Below, piece by piece: positions 1 to 7,177 of a DNA stretch of 11,236 nt. Source of the DNA: Alphaproteobacteria bacterium (lineage in GTDB: Bacteria > Pseudomonadota > Alphaproteobacteria > Micavibrionales > Micavibrionaceae). Within the stretch, counting starts at the first letter, position 1; the number at the start of each line of letters is the position of its first letter. The translations under genes were made by a program, and so were the position numbers. The stretch lies in contig JAJFGT010000068.1 in the NCBI GenBank assembly GCA_021776015.1, positions 1 through 11,236 of the forward strand. Reading direction: 5' to 3'. Under the pieces are notes generated by a model. It saw only the letters and a list, made by a program, of their open reading frames with translations. It was not told the origin of the DNA and ran no database searches.

Positions 1-171
1 ACGAATTGTACTTGCTATATAGACCAAAGCGAATTGATCTTGTTCAACAATAGCTGATGAGCCCAAAAAGAAAGAAAGAGACACAACAAGGGCAGAAGAC
101 ACAATGAGAGATAAAATTAATTTATCTCTCATTGCTGCAAAGAGCATGTATTTAACGATTGAAACGTTCAT
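1..171 (-). CDS. N-terminal part of an inner-membrane protein (gene runs off the window)
   Basis: An open frame starts at an ATG at 171, six bases after the secretin stop codon, and stays open for 57 codons to the window edge. The visible N-terminus has a short basic stretch (MRDK, residues 14-17) followed by one strong hydrophobic segment at about residues 18-41 (LILSLIVSSALVVSLSFFLG), then a more polar stretch ending FALVYIASTIR. This is a membrane anchor or the first transmembrane helix of a polytopic protein. The layout recalls the start of ABC-2-type permease-like proteins, but 57 residues are too few to name a family. The six-base gap to the secretin gene suggests translational coupling in one operon. 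The Shine-Dalgarno sequence is weak. Later in-frame Met codons (residues 9 and 14) are alternative starts. Confidence 0.6.
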   Translation of the reverse strand, partial: MNVSIVKYMLFAAMRDKLILSLIVSSALVVSLSFFLGSSAIVEQDQFALVYIASTIR

Positions 172-177
172 AAAATG

Positions 178-2064
178 TTACAGCTTAAGAGGGCGACGAT
201 CATTAGAGAATGTTTTATATAGATCACGATCTACTTGATGTATCGTAGTTCTTCCATTCTCAACAATTGTCGCCTTTAAAAAGACCACAAGCTCTGTCTT
301 TTTAATAGAGTCTCCTTGACTTCTAAAGAGATGGCCCAAAATAGGCACTTCACCAAGGACAGGTATAGATTCTTGTTCAGAATCTGTTCTATCTTGCAAC
401 AATCCACCTAAAATAGCGACTTCTCCAGAATTCATTAAGAGAACAGAATCCATTTCCTGCACATTGATTTCAGGAACCTCACTCACAACACCAGTAATAT
501 TGGCCGCTGCTGTTACAAATTGAATGGCAGGATCCTGTATACGATTAACAATCCGTGTAATTGTAGGTCGCACTTGCATAGTAATTGTTTGATCTTCCAG
601 ATTAATTGTAGGCATCACATTAATCAACACACCTTCTGGAACATTTCGAATATCAGAATCAATATCTGTTTGAGTAACACCTTGATCTGTTGTTACATCA
701 ATATCAATTTCGAAATAAACAGAATTTTTAGCAACATTTAAAGCCGCTGGTTGATTATTCAAAACTGTTAATCGAGGGCTGGCAAGAGCTCTTACTGTTC
801 CAAATCGAGATACGGCCTCAACAACTGTTGAGATATCACCGGAGGTATAGTTTACAAAGAGGCTGTTATTTGCATCAGAGGGTGAAAATGCTGGGCGACC
901 TGCTAACCCAAACCCAGCAGATACATTCCCTGAGAAAAGACTTAGATCATTCCAGTTAACACCTGTTGCAAATTCATCATTAAGCGTTACTTCTAAAATT
1001 TTAGCTTCAATCAAAACCTGAGATGAGACTGCTTTTTTAACAGCATCCAAATAAAGAACAATCTCTTCATGTATACGCTCATTAGCATAAACAGAAATCA
1101 TACCAGCCTGTTTATTCATAGAAAACGCTGGTGTAAAGTCAACATCATTTGCATTAGCAGAATCCGTTGATGTTGGGAGTGCGCCCACTTGAAGCGTAAC
1201 ATTTGGAGGTTGCACGACAGGAGGGGCTGATTGATCTTGTCCTGGAGATGGAACAGGCGTTCCATCCTCACCTAAAACTTCAGATTCTGCGACAGGTTCA
1301 ACGGAAACAACCGGTGCCTGAGGATTAGCAGATACAACACTTAGAGTAGGATCTGTTTCTGTCTTTAAAGATCCTTTTCCTGCATTGGACTCTAATATTT
1401 GTGTAATATTTTCGTTAAGTTCTTCCCAGAAATCTGATTCCGATTCACTACTAATAGAAAATTCAGATCCTGTGTCCGCGCCTTCTCCTGTTACAACAGA
1501 AATATTATTAGAAACAGCACTGCTTGATGTTCTTACAATTGAAAGATAATCAATTTTATATGTTTCGGTATAAGGGGTATCTAATTCAATACGAACAATA
1601 TCATCCGTAAAATTATAACGAAGCCCTGCAATCTTTGAAATTCGATCAATGACCATATCAAACGGACGATCTCGTGCTGTAAAAATAATAGATCCTGTAA
1701 TACGAGGGTCTAACTCAACATCGTAATCAGCTTGTTCGGCAAGGTCATAAAGAACATTTTTCAATGGAATGGTCTGATTCACAGATAAGGACACAAGAGG
1801 CATAGGGCGAAGATTATCAGGAACCGATGCAACATATGACTCGAGGGGAGGAATTCCATCCCCCTCACTCGAAAAGTTTTCAAACTCTAGATCGCGAGGC
1901 GCTAACCCATCTCTAAAATCTTGCCGCTCCATATCCGCAGCACGATCCATTTTAGTCTGGTTGGTAGCAAGATCACACCCAGAGAAAAGCAAGACAGTCC
2001 CTAAGGCAATAAAAGAAACAGCAGAGCTATATACTCTATTATATTTTACAGACATAAAAGCCAT
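178..2064 (-). CDS. mshL: MshL/PilN-like outer-membrane secretin lipoprotein
   Basis: Secretins form the gated outer-membrane ring of type IV pilus and type II secretion systems. The 628-residue product starts with a lipoprotein signal peptide (hydrophobic residues 14-28, lipidation Cys30 in LLFSGC). A short secretin/TonB N-terminal (STN) domain lies at about 92-160. A region at 165-230 with an acidic FWEELNENI stretch is typical of the MSHA-pilus MshL type. A Pro/Val/acid-rich linker follows at about 240-300, then the secretin core at about 345-600. The core contains VPEGVLINVMPTI and the family signature SIPVLGEVPILGHLFR at about 566-581. ATG 2064 is chosen over Met4 because an AGAGGT Shine-Dalgarno lies 9-10 bases upstream of it. 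Assignment as a secretin is firm; the MshL subtype rests on domain layout. The downstream partner genes (ATPase, pseudopilins) are not in the window. Confidence 0.88.
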   Translation of the reverse strand: MAFMSVKYNRVYSSAVSFIALGTVLLFSGCDLATNQTKMDRAADMERQDFRDGLAPRDLEFENFSSEGDGIPPLESYVASVPDNLRPMPLVSLSVNQTIPLKNVLYDLAEQADYDVELDPRITGSIIFTARDRPFDMVIDRISKIAGLRYNFTDDIVRIELDTPYTETYKIDYLSIVRTSSSAVSNNISVVTGEGADTGSEFSISSESESDFWEELNENITQILESNAGKGSLKTETDPTLSVVSANPQAPVVSVEPVAESEVLGEDGTPVPSPGQDQSAPPVVQPPNVTLQVGALPTSTDSANANDVDFTPAFSMNKQAGMISVYANERIHEEIVLYLDAVKKAVSSQVLIEAKILEVTLNDEFATGVNWNDLSLFSGNVSAGFGLAGRPAFSPSDANNSLFVNYTSGDISTVVEAVSRFGTVRALASPRLTVLNNQPAALNVAKNSVYFEIDIDVTTDQGVTQTDIDSDIRNVPEGVLINVMPTINLEDQTITMQVRPTITRIVNRIQDPAIQFVTAAANITGVVSEVPEINVQEMDSVLLMNSGEVAILGGLLQDRTDSEQESIPVLGEVPILGHLFRSQGDSIKKTELVVFLKATIVENGRTTIHQVDRDLYKTFSNDRRPLKL

Positions 2065-2183
2065 AATCGAAAAACCTCTTTATGATTTAAAATTTTAGAT
2101 CCGTTATGATCCAATTTTATAGACAAGAATCCAGCCGAAACTGAACTATGTTTCATATAATGCCCATATATTTACAATAGTGC

Positions 2184-2202
2184 AAGAGGTAAGCACCCTC
2201 TT
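2184..2202 (-). promoter_or_regulatory. Inverted repeat in the leader between the 228-residue gene and the secretin
   Basis: A perfect 6-bp inverted repeat (AAGAGG, 7-base spacer, CCTCTT) sits in the 173-base gap between the two minus-strand genes. No run of T follows it on either strand, so it does not look like an intrinsic terminator. On the minus strand its right arm runs directly into TTGCAC, a weak -35-like hexamer that is followed after 17 bases by CATTAT. It could be an operator or an mRNA hairpin controlling the secretin gene, or chance. Confidence 0.25.
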
Positions 2203-2237
2203 TCAAGGTAGATTCTTATGAAAAAATACAAAAAGAG

Positions 2238-2924
2238 CTAAAGCTTAAGACATTTCACTTCATGAACAAGACGTGTATGTGCTCGGAAATGCTGTTTTGA
2301 TTGCCCATGACTATAGTCACTATTAGCATGCCGAACTATTGCATTTAATTCCCCCAATGATTCAGTCTCTTCTCTTGTTGAAACTCCAAAATATGGTTGA
2401 GTTACAATTAATCCACTGGCTTCAAACTTTTCCTCCCCCGCTTCATACACATTTAACAAAATATCAGCGGCATCCTCTTCTGACCAGAATCGTACAGAAC
2501 AGTCTTTATGCATCAATTGGGTCTGCAAAAGATGTGCATTAGCCGTAGCGAATGGAACAGGTTGTTGTAAAAAAACCTCCACGTCAGGTTCCAACATTTT
2601 TGCAGCGCCAGTTTCTTTGAGTGCAAAAATAAAGCAATCTTTATGAGGACCACTCGGGACGACATCTCCAATACGAAGCCCTTCAAAAGAAACAGAGGCA
2701 TTTGCTTCTCGTTGCTTTTTTCTATCTTCATCAGGCAAAATATTTAATGATACACGCCCCTCTAGATGATGATTTGCAGTTATGTCCAGATCTCGAATGT
2801 CGCCAGATTTAAGCCCTAAGAGATCCAGCGTTAATCTTGTTCCATCTGAAGATAATCTAAGGGTTAGACCTTGAAACTCTCCCCTCAAAATTCGCTTAGC
2901 GCCGTCATCATTTGCCTTAGTCAT
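2238..2924 (-). CDS. Unrecognised 228-residue soluble protein
   Basis: I do not recognise this family. The start is supported by AAGGA eight bases before ATG 2924. The product has no signal peptide and no membrane segment, so it is probably cytoplasmic. The first 100 residues alternate short hydrophobic strands with charged turns (for example LTLRLSSDGTRLTLDLLGL at about 20-38 and EGLRIGDVVPSG at about 81-92), suggesting a beta-rich domain. The middle contains CSVRFWSEEDAADILLNVYEAG at about 142-163, and the tail is basic and His-rich (residues 206-221). Three Cys residues (97, 142, 225) form no obvious metal motif. A PilZ-type fold was considered because a secretin gene follows, but the RxxxR and D/NxSxxG motifs are not visible. 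It lies upstream of the secretin on the same strand with a 173-base gap, so co-transcription is possible but unproven. Confidence 0.75.
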   Translation of the reverse strand: MTKANDDGAKRILRGEFQGLTLRLSSDGTRLTLDLLGLKSGDIRDLDITANHHLEGRVSLNILPDEDRKKQREANASVSFEGLRIGDVVPSGPHKDCFIFALKETGAAKMLEPDVEVFLQQPVPFATANAHLLQTQLMHKDCSVRFWSEEDAADILLNVYEAGEEKFEASGLIVTQPYFGVSTREETESLGELNAIVRHANSDYSHGQSKQHFRAHTRLVHEVKCLKL

Positions 2925-2956
2925 AAGATCATTCCTTTTATTTTAAATAAAAAATA

Positions 2957-2985
2957 TTTTTAATAGAAAACAACCTTTTCGTCAA
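2957..2985 (-). promoter_or_regulatory. Candidate promoter of the 228-residue protein gene
   Basis: On the minus strand, TTGACG (2985-2980) and TAAAAA (2962-2957) are separated by 17 bases, giving 5/6 and 4/6 matches to sigma-70 boxes. Transcription would start roughly 25-30 bases before the ATG, leaving room for the AAGGA ribosome site. The surrounding DNA is extremely AT-rich, so similar matches arise easily by chance. Confidence 0.4.
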
Positions 2986-3053
2986 TGATTTTATGAAAAG
3001 ATGCCTTAAGAAATATAATCTATTAAAAGGCAATAATATTACACTCTTTTTGT

Positions 3054-3125
3054 TTGACATACACCCAGTAGAATCATATTTCTACTAATAATAGTGTGCC
3101 CAGCAATGACTAAGCGATATATAAT
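3054..3125 (+). promoter_or_regulatory. Promoter/operator region of the 94-codon gene
   Basis: Two promoter-like elements and one dyad lie here. TTGACA at 3054-3059 is a perfect -35 box, but the hexamer 17 bases on (TATTTC) is poor. A perfect TATAAT at 3120-3125 has no good -35 partner. Between them is a perfect 7-bp inverted repeat (AGTAGAA at 3067-3073, TTCTACT at 3080-3086, 6-base spacer). If the TATAAT box is used, the dyad centre is about 55 bases upstream of the start point, as for an activator site. If TTGACA is used, the dyad covers the -10 region, as for a repressor site. Either way the arrangement looks regulated. Confidence 0.4.
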
Positions 3126-3159
3126 TTTAATAATAACCCCACAATAGAGAGTTACGACA

Positions 3160-3444
3160 ATGAAAGCAAATACAGAACAAAACAGATTTGATACAATTGG
3201 ACAATGGCAAAAAAACCCTACAAAACCAAATCTTTTACAGGCTCATTTTATAACAGAATCAGGGCAAAGCGCTCCATATGATGCAGCTGCCTTAAGAAAT
3301 CTCTCTGACACTCTTACAGGACAAGAGGCTCTAAATGTAAAAGCAACGCTTAGCAGTCATAATCTTTTCCGTGTTAAGGAGGGACTAACACCCGACACGT
3401 CCCACCTCAAAAATCAAAACATTCAACACCGTAAGTTATTTTAA
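3160..3444 (+). CDS. Small orphan protein of 94 residues
   Basis: No family is recognised. The frame starts at ATG 3160 with GAGAG about eight bases upstream and ends at TAA 3444. The product is polar, rich in Asn, Gln, Lys and Thr, lacks Cys, has no signal peptide or membrane segment, and ends in a basic tail (HRKLF). The middle (about residues 40-75) could form a helix (DAAALRNLSDTLTGQEALNV), while both ends look disordered. It is the only plus-strand gene in the left half and stands divergent from the 228-residue gene and convergent with the TolC-like gene, with just 12 bases between the two stop codons. The dedicated promoter region with an inverted repeat supports it being real. Regulatory small protein or adaptor are both possible. 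Confidence 0.55.
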   Translation: MKANTEQNRFDTIGQWQKNPTKPNLLQAHFITESGQSAPYDAAALRNLSDTLTGQEALNVKATLSSHNLFRVKEGLTPDTSHLKNQNIQHRKLF

Positions 3445-3456
3445 TAGCACAAAAGA

Positions 3457-5091
3457 TTAATAAAGCTTTTCAGGAATGGTTTCTTCTGCATTTGCGGAAA
3501 CCATTGTGACATGCCCTGATTGCTGAGATAGCACACTAGGCCCCCTGTCCTTCAAGACAGTTAAGAGTCTGTCAAACAGTCTCGGGTTAATGGCATCTGT
3601 CCGTTTAGCAATAACACCCGTCATAGAGACTAAATCTGTGGCAGGCATATTTTGAGGTAAAGGGTCCATTCCAATAGAGGTCAACATCCGTCCATAGGCA
3701 TTTTGATACTCTGCGTAGGCAGAGTGGAGTTTTGAACGATTGAGGAGAGCTTCCATTTCACGCTCCAAATGGTCAGCAGATGATAGATTCTCCATTTTCT
3801 CTGTTGTGTTTGAAATCTTCTGCGTCACAGACGCCAATTTATGAATCACTCGAAAATGATCTTGAGCAAGAGTTAATCTATAGCGTGCCAAATGAACCTG
3901 AGACATGACGGCCACAATCAAAGCACGGCGACGCATTTCTATAAGTTTTTCTTTGCTTTTCACATGCTGGACACGCCGTGGCAAAGAAAATAACTTCACA
4001 AGATTTTCTGTAATTGAAAAAGAGATTTCATTCCAATCATTATTTCCAAGATAATGGTTTCCATCATAGTGATACCCTAAAGCCATACCTATACCAGGAA
4101 CAGCACTCAATGTTGTTGTTTTCACATTTCGTGCGCCAATACGTTTCATCAAGACATCTTCTCGAATTTCAGGACGTATCATCAAGGCCACAAGCTCTAA
4201 AGACTCGACATCTAGCTCCAACGTAGGAATACTATCTTGATTAAAAATAATAGATTCATTTACACTCAAAGGAAGATCATCTTCTGGTGATAAATTAATC
4301 AAAGATGCGAGCTCAACTTTTGCTGTGACCAACCCACCTTTTAAAGCCATCAAATCTTCCATATAACTCAGCAATCGAGCCTGCTGTTCATAGCGATGAA
4401 TTTGACTGTGAGGACGATTACCTTTACGGAGCCCCTCTCGATCAAGTCGTTCTACTTCTGCTTTTCCATTTTCAATCAAAGAATCAATGCGCGTCAATAG
4501 AATCTGAGCACTTGCAGCGCGCCAATACGCATACCGTACATCTTGGATAATGGCATGAACAACCTTACGACGGCGTTCTTCTGCGACACGCGCTTTATCA
4601 CTTAAACTTTTGGCTTCAGCATAGGCTATCCCTGCATCAATAACATTCCAATCCACACCTAAGCCTGCTGTTTTTTTCCTTTTTTCGTCAAAAACAGAAT
4701 CAGGAAGGCTTGTTGCTCCCGTTGCTACGGATTGATGCGTTAAACTAAGTTCTTCATCTCGTACTCTATAGCCAGCCTGTGCCGTTAAAGATGGAAGAAG
4801 CTCTAGTAACGCGAGATCCCCCTCGCCTTTTGCAATCATAGACTCCATAACGGAGACACGATGATCAAGATTATATAAAATACCTCGTGCCATGGCCTCG
4901 TGTAGAGACACAGGATGAGATACAGGCTCTTGATCCGCAAAAAGAGTTTTAAAATCTTGCTCAAGAACCTCAACATGCTCATCAAGCGTAATAGAATCAC
5001 TTGAACGTGAGCAACCTCCGATAGCGAGTACACTTAAAAGAGTCGCAATAAGAACAAAATTCGATGATGTGTTTTTTAAATAAAGAAACAT
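3457..5091 (-). CDS. TolC-family outer-membrane factor (lipoprotein)
   Basis: TolC/OprM-type proteins form the outer-membrane exit duct of tripartite efflux pumps and type I secretion systems. The 544-residue product has a lipoprotein signal peptide with lipidation Cys27 (LAIGGC), as in the OprM subfamily. The first repeat starts near residue 61 (VSLHEAMARGILYNLDHRVSV), reaches LLPSLTAQAGYRVR at about 98-111, and then LGVDWNVIDAGIAYAEAKSL at about 144-163, typical strand and coil landmarks of the family. Long charged helices follow (about 165-265 and 365-475). A tail of some 55 residues after about residue 490 is unusual. No in-frame start exists upstream: a TGA lies before the ATG. No close Shine-Dalgarno is seen. 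No membrane-fusion protein or pump gene is adjacent in the window, so the partner is unknown. Confidence 0.82.
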   Translation of the reverse strand: MFLYLKNTSSNFVLIATLLSVLAIGGCSRSSDSITLDEHVEVLEQDFKTLFADQEPVSHPVSLHEAMARGILYNLDHRVSVMESMIAKGEGDLALLELLPSLTAQAGYRVRDEELSLTHQSVATGATSLPDSVFDEKRKKTAGLGVDWNVIDAGIAYAEAKSLSDKARVAEERRRKVVHAIIQDVRYAYWRAASAQILLTRIDSLIENGKAEVERLDREGLRKGNRPHSQIHRYEQQARLLSYMEDLMALKGGLVTAKVELASLINLSPEDDLPLSVNESIIFNQDSIPTLELDVESLELVALMIRPEIREDVLMKRIGARNVKTTTLSAVPGIGMALGYHYDGNHYLGNNDWNEISFSITENLVKLFSLPRRVQHVKSKEKLIEMRRRALIVAVMSQVHLARYRLTLAQDHFRVIHKLASVTQKISNTTEKMENLSSADHLEREMEALLNRSKLHSAYAEYQNAYGRMLTSIGMDPLPQNMPATDLVSMTGVIAKRTDAINPRLFDRLLTVLKDRGPSVLSQQSGHVTMVSANAEETIPEKLY

Positions 5092-5143
5092 GTTTTTTGA
5101 AATCTGATGAAGCAGAGAGCCTCATCGTTGGATGATCCCTACG

Positions 5144-5172
5144 ATTCTGCCACGCAATGGATTTCCTGTAAA
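5144..5172 (-). promoter_or_regulatory. Candidate promoter of the TolC-like gene
   Basis: On the minus strand, TTTACA (5172-5167, 5/6) and CAGAAT (5149-5144, 4/6) are separated by exactly 17 bases. The start point would fall near 5137, giving a leader of about 45 bases before the ATG at 5091. One copy of the TATTTAAATA palindrome begins immediately upstream of the -35 box. Confidence 0.45.
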
Positions 5173-5174
5173 GA

Positions 5175-5244
5175 TATTTAAATACGAAAAAAAGAACCAC
5201 CTTAAATCTAATTGCATTTTCAATATGCTCATTGTATTTAAATA
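5175..5244. repeat. Two copies of the palindrome TATTTAAATA, 60 bp apart
   Basis: The 10-bp perfect palindrome TATTTAAATA occurs at 5175-5184 and again at 5235-5244, centre to centre exactly 60 bp. One lies just upstream of the TolC-like promoter and the other overlaps the likely -10 region of ribF and ends six bases before its ATG. They could be paired regulator sites serving both divergent genes. AT-only palindromes are frequent in such DNA, so chance is a fair alternative. Confidence 0.3.
5212..5240 (+). promoter_or_regulatory. Weak candidate promoter of ribF
   Basis: TTGCAT at 5212-5217 and TATTTA at 5235-5240 are 17 bases apart. Both match the sigma-70 boxes only partly. A start point about seven bases after the second box would fall within a few bases of the ribF ATG at 5251, giving an almost leaderless mRNA. 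This agrees with the absence of any Shine-Dalgarno sequence before the ATG. No FMN-riboswitch-like structure is possible in so short a leader. Confidence 0.3.
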
Positions 5245-5250
5245 AGCCTC

Positions 5251-6183
5251 ATGCAAATTTTTACACAGACAGCCCCTCTTCCAGAAACCTTAAAATATTC
5301 AGTGCTTGCCATTGGGAATTTTGATGGAATGCATAAAGGGCATGTGGCCCTTATTCAAGAAGCTCTTTCCTTTGCACGAAAAAATAATATGCCTATGGGA
5401 GTCCTCACATTTGAGCCTCACCCTCGACAAATTTTTCAACCCAATGAATCTCCCTTCCGTATCACACCCCCTGCTGTAAAACGTCAAAAAATTGAAGAAC
5501 TCGGTATTGATTTTCTAGTAGAGCTTGAATTCACACGAGACTTAGCCCAAAAATCGCCCGATGATTTTGTAAAAGACATCCTTATTGAGCATATTGGCGT
5601 AGATCATATCTTTATCGGAGAAGATTTTCACTTTGGACAGAACAGAACAGGTTCAGTAGAAACATTAAGATCACATGCTCTGAATGTTACATCGATTGAT
5701 ATTTTAGAAGATGAACATACTCAAAAATATTCGGCCAGTCATGTCCGCTCCCATCTTCGTCGAGGATTGATTTCAGAGGCCAACCAAATTCTTGGATGGG
5801 AATGGGAAATTCAAGGGCATGTCATCCATGGTGATAAACGAGGGCGTGAATTAGGCTACCCCACAGCTAACGTCTCTCTGAATGATACCCTTCATCCCGC
5901 CTTTGGTGTCTATGCGACATATGTTCAAATTGAAGGCGAAACACACTGGCACTCAGCCGCCACAAACATTGGAATTCGGCCTATGTTTGAAACAAAGAAC
6001 GCTCTCGTCGAAGCTTATCTTTTTAATTTCAATGAAGATATTTATGGGAAAATGTTACGGATACGCCCTATTCAAAAACTCAGAGATGAAGCTCGTTTCA
6101 ACTCTCTTGAAGATTTGGTAACGCAAATTGAAAAAGACTGCCAAAAAATTAAAACCATACTCTCTTCTCCAAAACATATATAA
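5251..6183 (+). CDS. ribF: Bifunctional FAD synthetase / riboflavin kinase RibF
   Basis: RibF phosphorylates riboflavin to FMN and then adenylylates FMN to FAD in the cytoplasm. The 310-residue length is normal for the bacterial enzyme. The N-terminal nucleotidyltransferase domain carries IGNFDGMHKGH (21-31) with the His28-x-x-His31 motif, followed by TFEPHP (53-58) and the conserved FIGEDFHFGQNRTG stretch (121-134). The C-terminal riboflavin kinase domain carries GYPTAN (202-207), the conserved TNIGIRPMF (238-246) and the likely catalytic Glu254 (VEAYLFNF), then YGKMLRIRPIQKLRDEARF. All key motifs are present, so the enzyme should be active. The start gives the usual short N-terminus before the first strand, but no Shine-Dalgarno precedes it. 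It is convergent with paralog A with only three bases between stop codons and no visible terminator. Confidence 0.97.
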   Translation: MQIFTQTAPLPETLKYSVLAIGNFDGMHKGHVALIQEALSFARKNNMPMGVLTFEPHPRQIFQPNESPFRITPPAVKRQKIEELGIDFLVELEFTRDLAQKSPDDFVKDILIEHIGVDHIFIGEDFHFGQNRTGSVETLRSHALNVTSIDILEDEHTQKYSASHVRSHLRRGLISEANQILGWEWEIQGHVIHGDKRGRELGYPTANVSLNDTLHPAFGVYATYVQIEGETHWHSAATNIGIRPMFETKNALVEAYLFNFNEDIYGKMLRIRPIQKLRDEARFNSLEDLVTQIEKDCQKIKTILSSPKHI

Positions 6184-6186
6184 GCC

Positions 6187-7113
6187 CTAACTGTTACGAA
6201 GCTCCATTATCAAATCAGGAAAATAAATAACATCCTCTCTAATATTTTTGCTTAATCTTTTACACTCTCCATTCGTAAGAGCAAAAACGGAATGCCCAAT
6301 GCCATTCAAAGCTTCTTCAAAAGCTTCCATACATTTTTGAGGGGTATTATATTCTTCATAAGCACCGTCTACAGAGGATAAAAAAAGAGAGGCTAACTGA
6401 TTTAATCGCCCTGTATTTCTTGAGGGGTCCGAAAACTCAGCCGACAAATGTATATGAGGATAGTTTGGACGTGTGTTTTCTTGTACTAAAGCTTCGCGCT
6501 CATAAGAACCTACGGCAAGAACTTTCCCGCCATTATGTTCCAAAAAGCTTATCATACTTGCCATTGTTGTTCCTTGTTCTATTTTATGATCAAAGACTAT
6601 AAAATAAGGATTGGAACACTCTCCATTAGAACTCACAAAGGGATTATGAGGCTCCTTCGATGAATGAAAAGGTTGGTTTTCATACAGCTCATAGACTTGC
6701 TTTCCCGTGAGAGCATGGACACTGTTTTGATTACCAGAACGATCTAACTGAATAGTATCAACAATGGAGTCCGCTATACGCCAGTTAATTTGAGGCAATT
6801 TTTTTTCTAAAATCATTTGAACCTTCTGCAAATGATTTACGTTTGCAACATGCGGATCAGAAAATTTTTTAGGATGCTTATGGGGGTATGCGATATAAAT
6901 GGTCTCTATAGGGCTTTTTTTTACTTCTTTGTTTATAAACTCAAAAAAGGAAATCATATTGGTCTCGACGTATAGATCAAAGGCATTAGGAAAATCTGGA
7001 CGTATTTCTTGTCGCCTTGGGGGATTTGTAACAATAAAATTTTCATAGCCTTTTTTACTCCTCACTTGAGGGGCTACAGATGTCGCTACAGATGACCAAA
7101 AACTACCAAACAT
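6187..7113 (-). CDS. Paralog A: phosphoribosyltransferase-like protein (308 residues)
   Basis: Last gene of the array. The strongest functional hint is residues 171-183 (FIVFDHKIEQGTT), followed by a helix (MASMISFLEHN) and the strand GGKVLAVGS. In order and spacing this matches the PRPP loop of type I phosphoribosyltransferases and the DDMIDTGGT loop of PRPP synthetases. Asp175 is kept, but the next residue is His176 instead of an acid. Upstream are FIVTNPPRRQEIRPDFP (26-42), IYIAYPHKHP (72-81) and IADSIVDTIQLDRSGNQNSVHALTGKQVYE (113-142), which may hold the substrate-binding part. No signal peptide or membrane helix is seen, so a cytoplasmic location is likely. It has its own promoter, a leader like that of D (AGGAATAGGG before the ATG) and an N-terminus almost identical to D, while its C-terminal part is closest to E. 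Function and substrate are unknown. Confidence 0.85.
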   Translation of the reverse strand: MFGSFWSSVATSVAPQVRSKKGYENFIVTNPPRRQEIRPDFPNAFDLYVETNMISFFEFINKEVKKSPIETIYIAYPHKHPKKFSDPHVANVNHLQKVQMILEKKLPQINWRIADSIVDTIQLDRSGNQNSVHALTGKQVYELYENQPFHSSKEPHNPFVSSNGECSNPYFIVFDHKIEQGTTMASMISFLEHNGGKVLAVGSYEREALVQENTRPNYPHIHLSAEFSDPSRNTGRLNQLASLFLSSVDGAYEEYNTPQKCMEAFEEALNGIGHSVFALTNGECKRLSKNIREDVIYFPDLIMELRNS

Positions 7114-7133
7114 CTACCCTATTCCTTAATATA
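7111..7133 (-). promoter_or_regulatory. Ribosome-binding leader of paralog A, shared with D
   Basis: On the minus strand the sequence AGGAATAGGGTAG immediately precedes the ATG. Paralog D has the same leader with one base changed just before its ATG (positions 10067-10089). The other leaders differ: E and B have GGAG or GGAA further from the start, and C has GAGGAG. The shared leader shows that duplication or conversion between A and D extended past the start codon. Confidence 0.6.
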
Positions 7134-7144
7134 CGAATTTATCT

Positions 7145-7174
7145 TATATATTCACAACCTAAAGAATATGTCAA
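7145..7174 (-). promoter_or_regulatory. Promoter of paralog A with a 22-bp dyad between the boxes
   Basis: On the minus strand, a perfect TTGACA (7174-7169) is followed after 18 bases by TATATA (7150-7145). Between and touching the boxes is an inverted repeat ATATTC, 10 bases, GAATAT (7169-7148), with perfect 6-bp arms. It starts on the last base of the -35 box, exactly the geometry of the promoter before paralog E. The leader to the ATG is about 25-30 bases. This indicates that A can be expressed independently of the upstream four genes and is probably controlled by a DNA-binding regulator. Confidence 0.6.
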
Positions 7175-7177
7175 CGC

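Noticed and set aside
520..741. Plus-strand open frame opposite the secretin gene
   Set aside because: It is the reverse-strand shadow of a well-supported coding region, with low-complexity Asn/Ile/Cys-rich translation and no ribosome site.
3440..3470. AAAAG...CTTTT inverted repeat between the convergent 94-codon and TolC-like genes, as a terminator
   Set aside because: The stem is only five A/T-rich pairs, without a GC core or a clean T run on either strand.
4997..5200. Minus-strand 67-codon frame overlapping the start of the TolC-like gene
   Set aside because: It runs through the promoter and signal-peptide region in another frame; composition is unlike a protein, and the lipoprotein signal of the TolC-like product is convincing.
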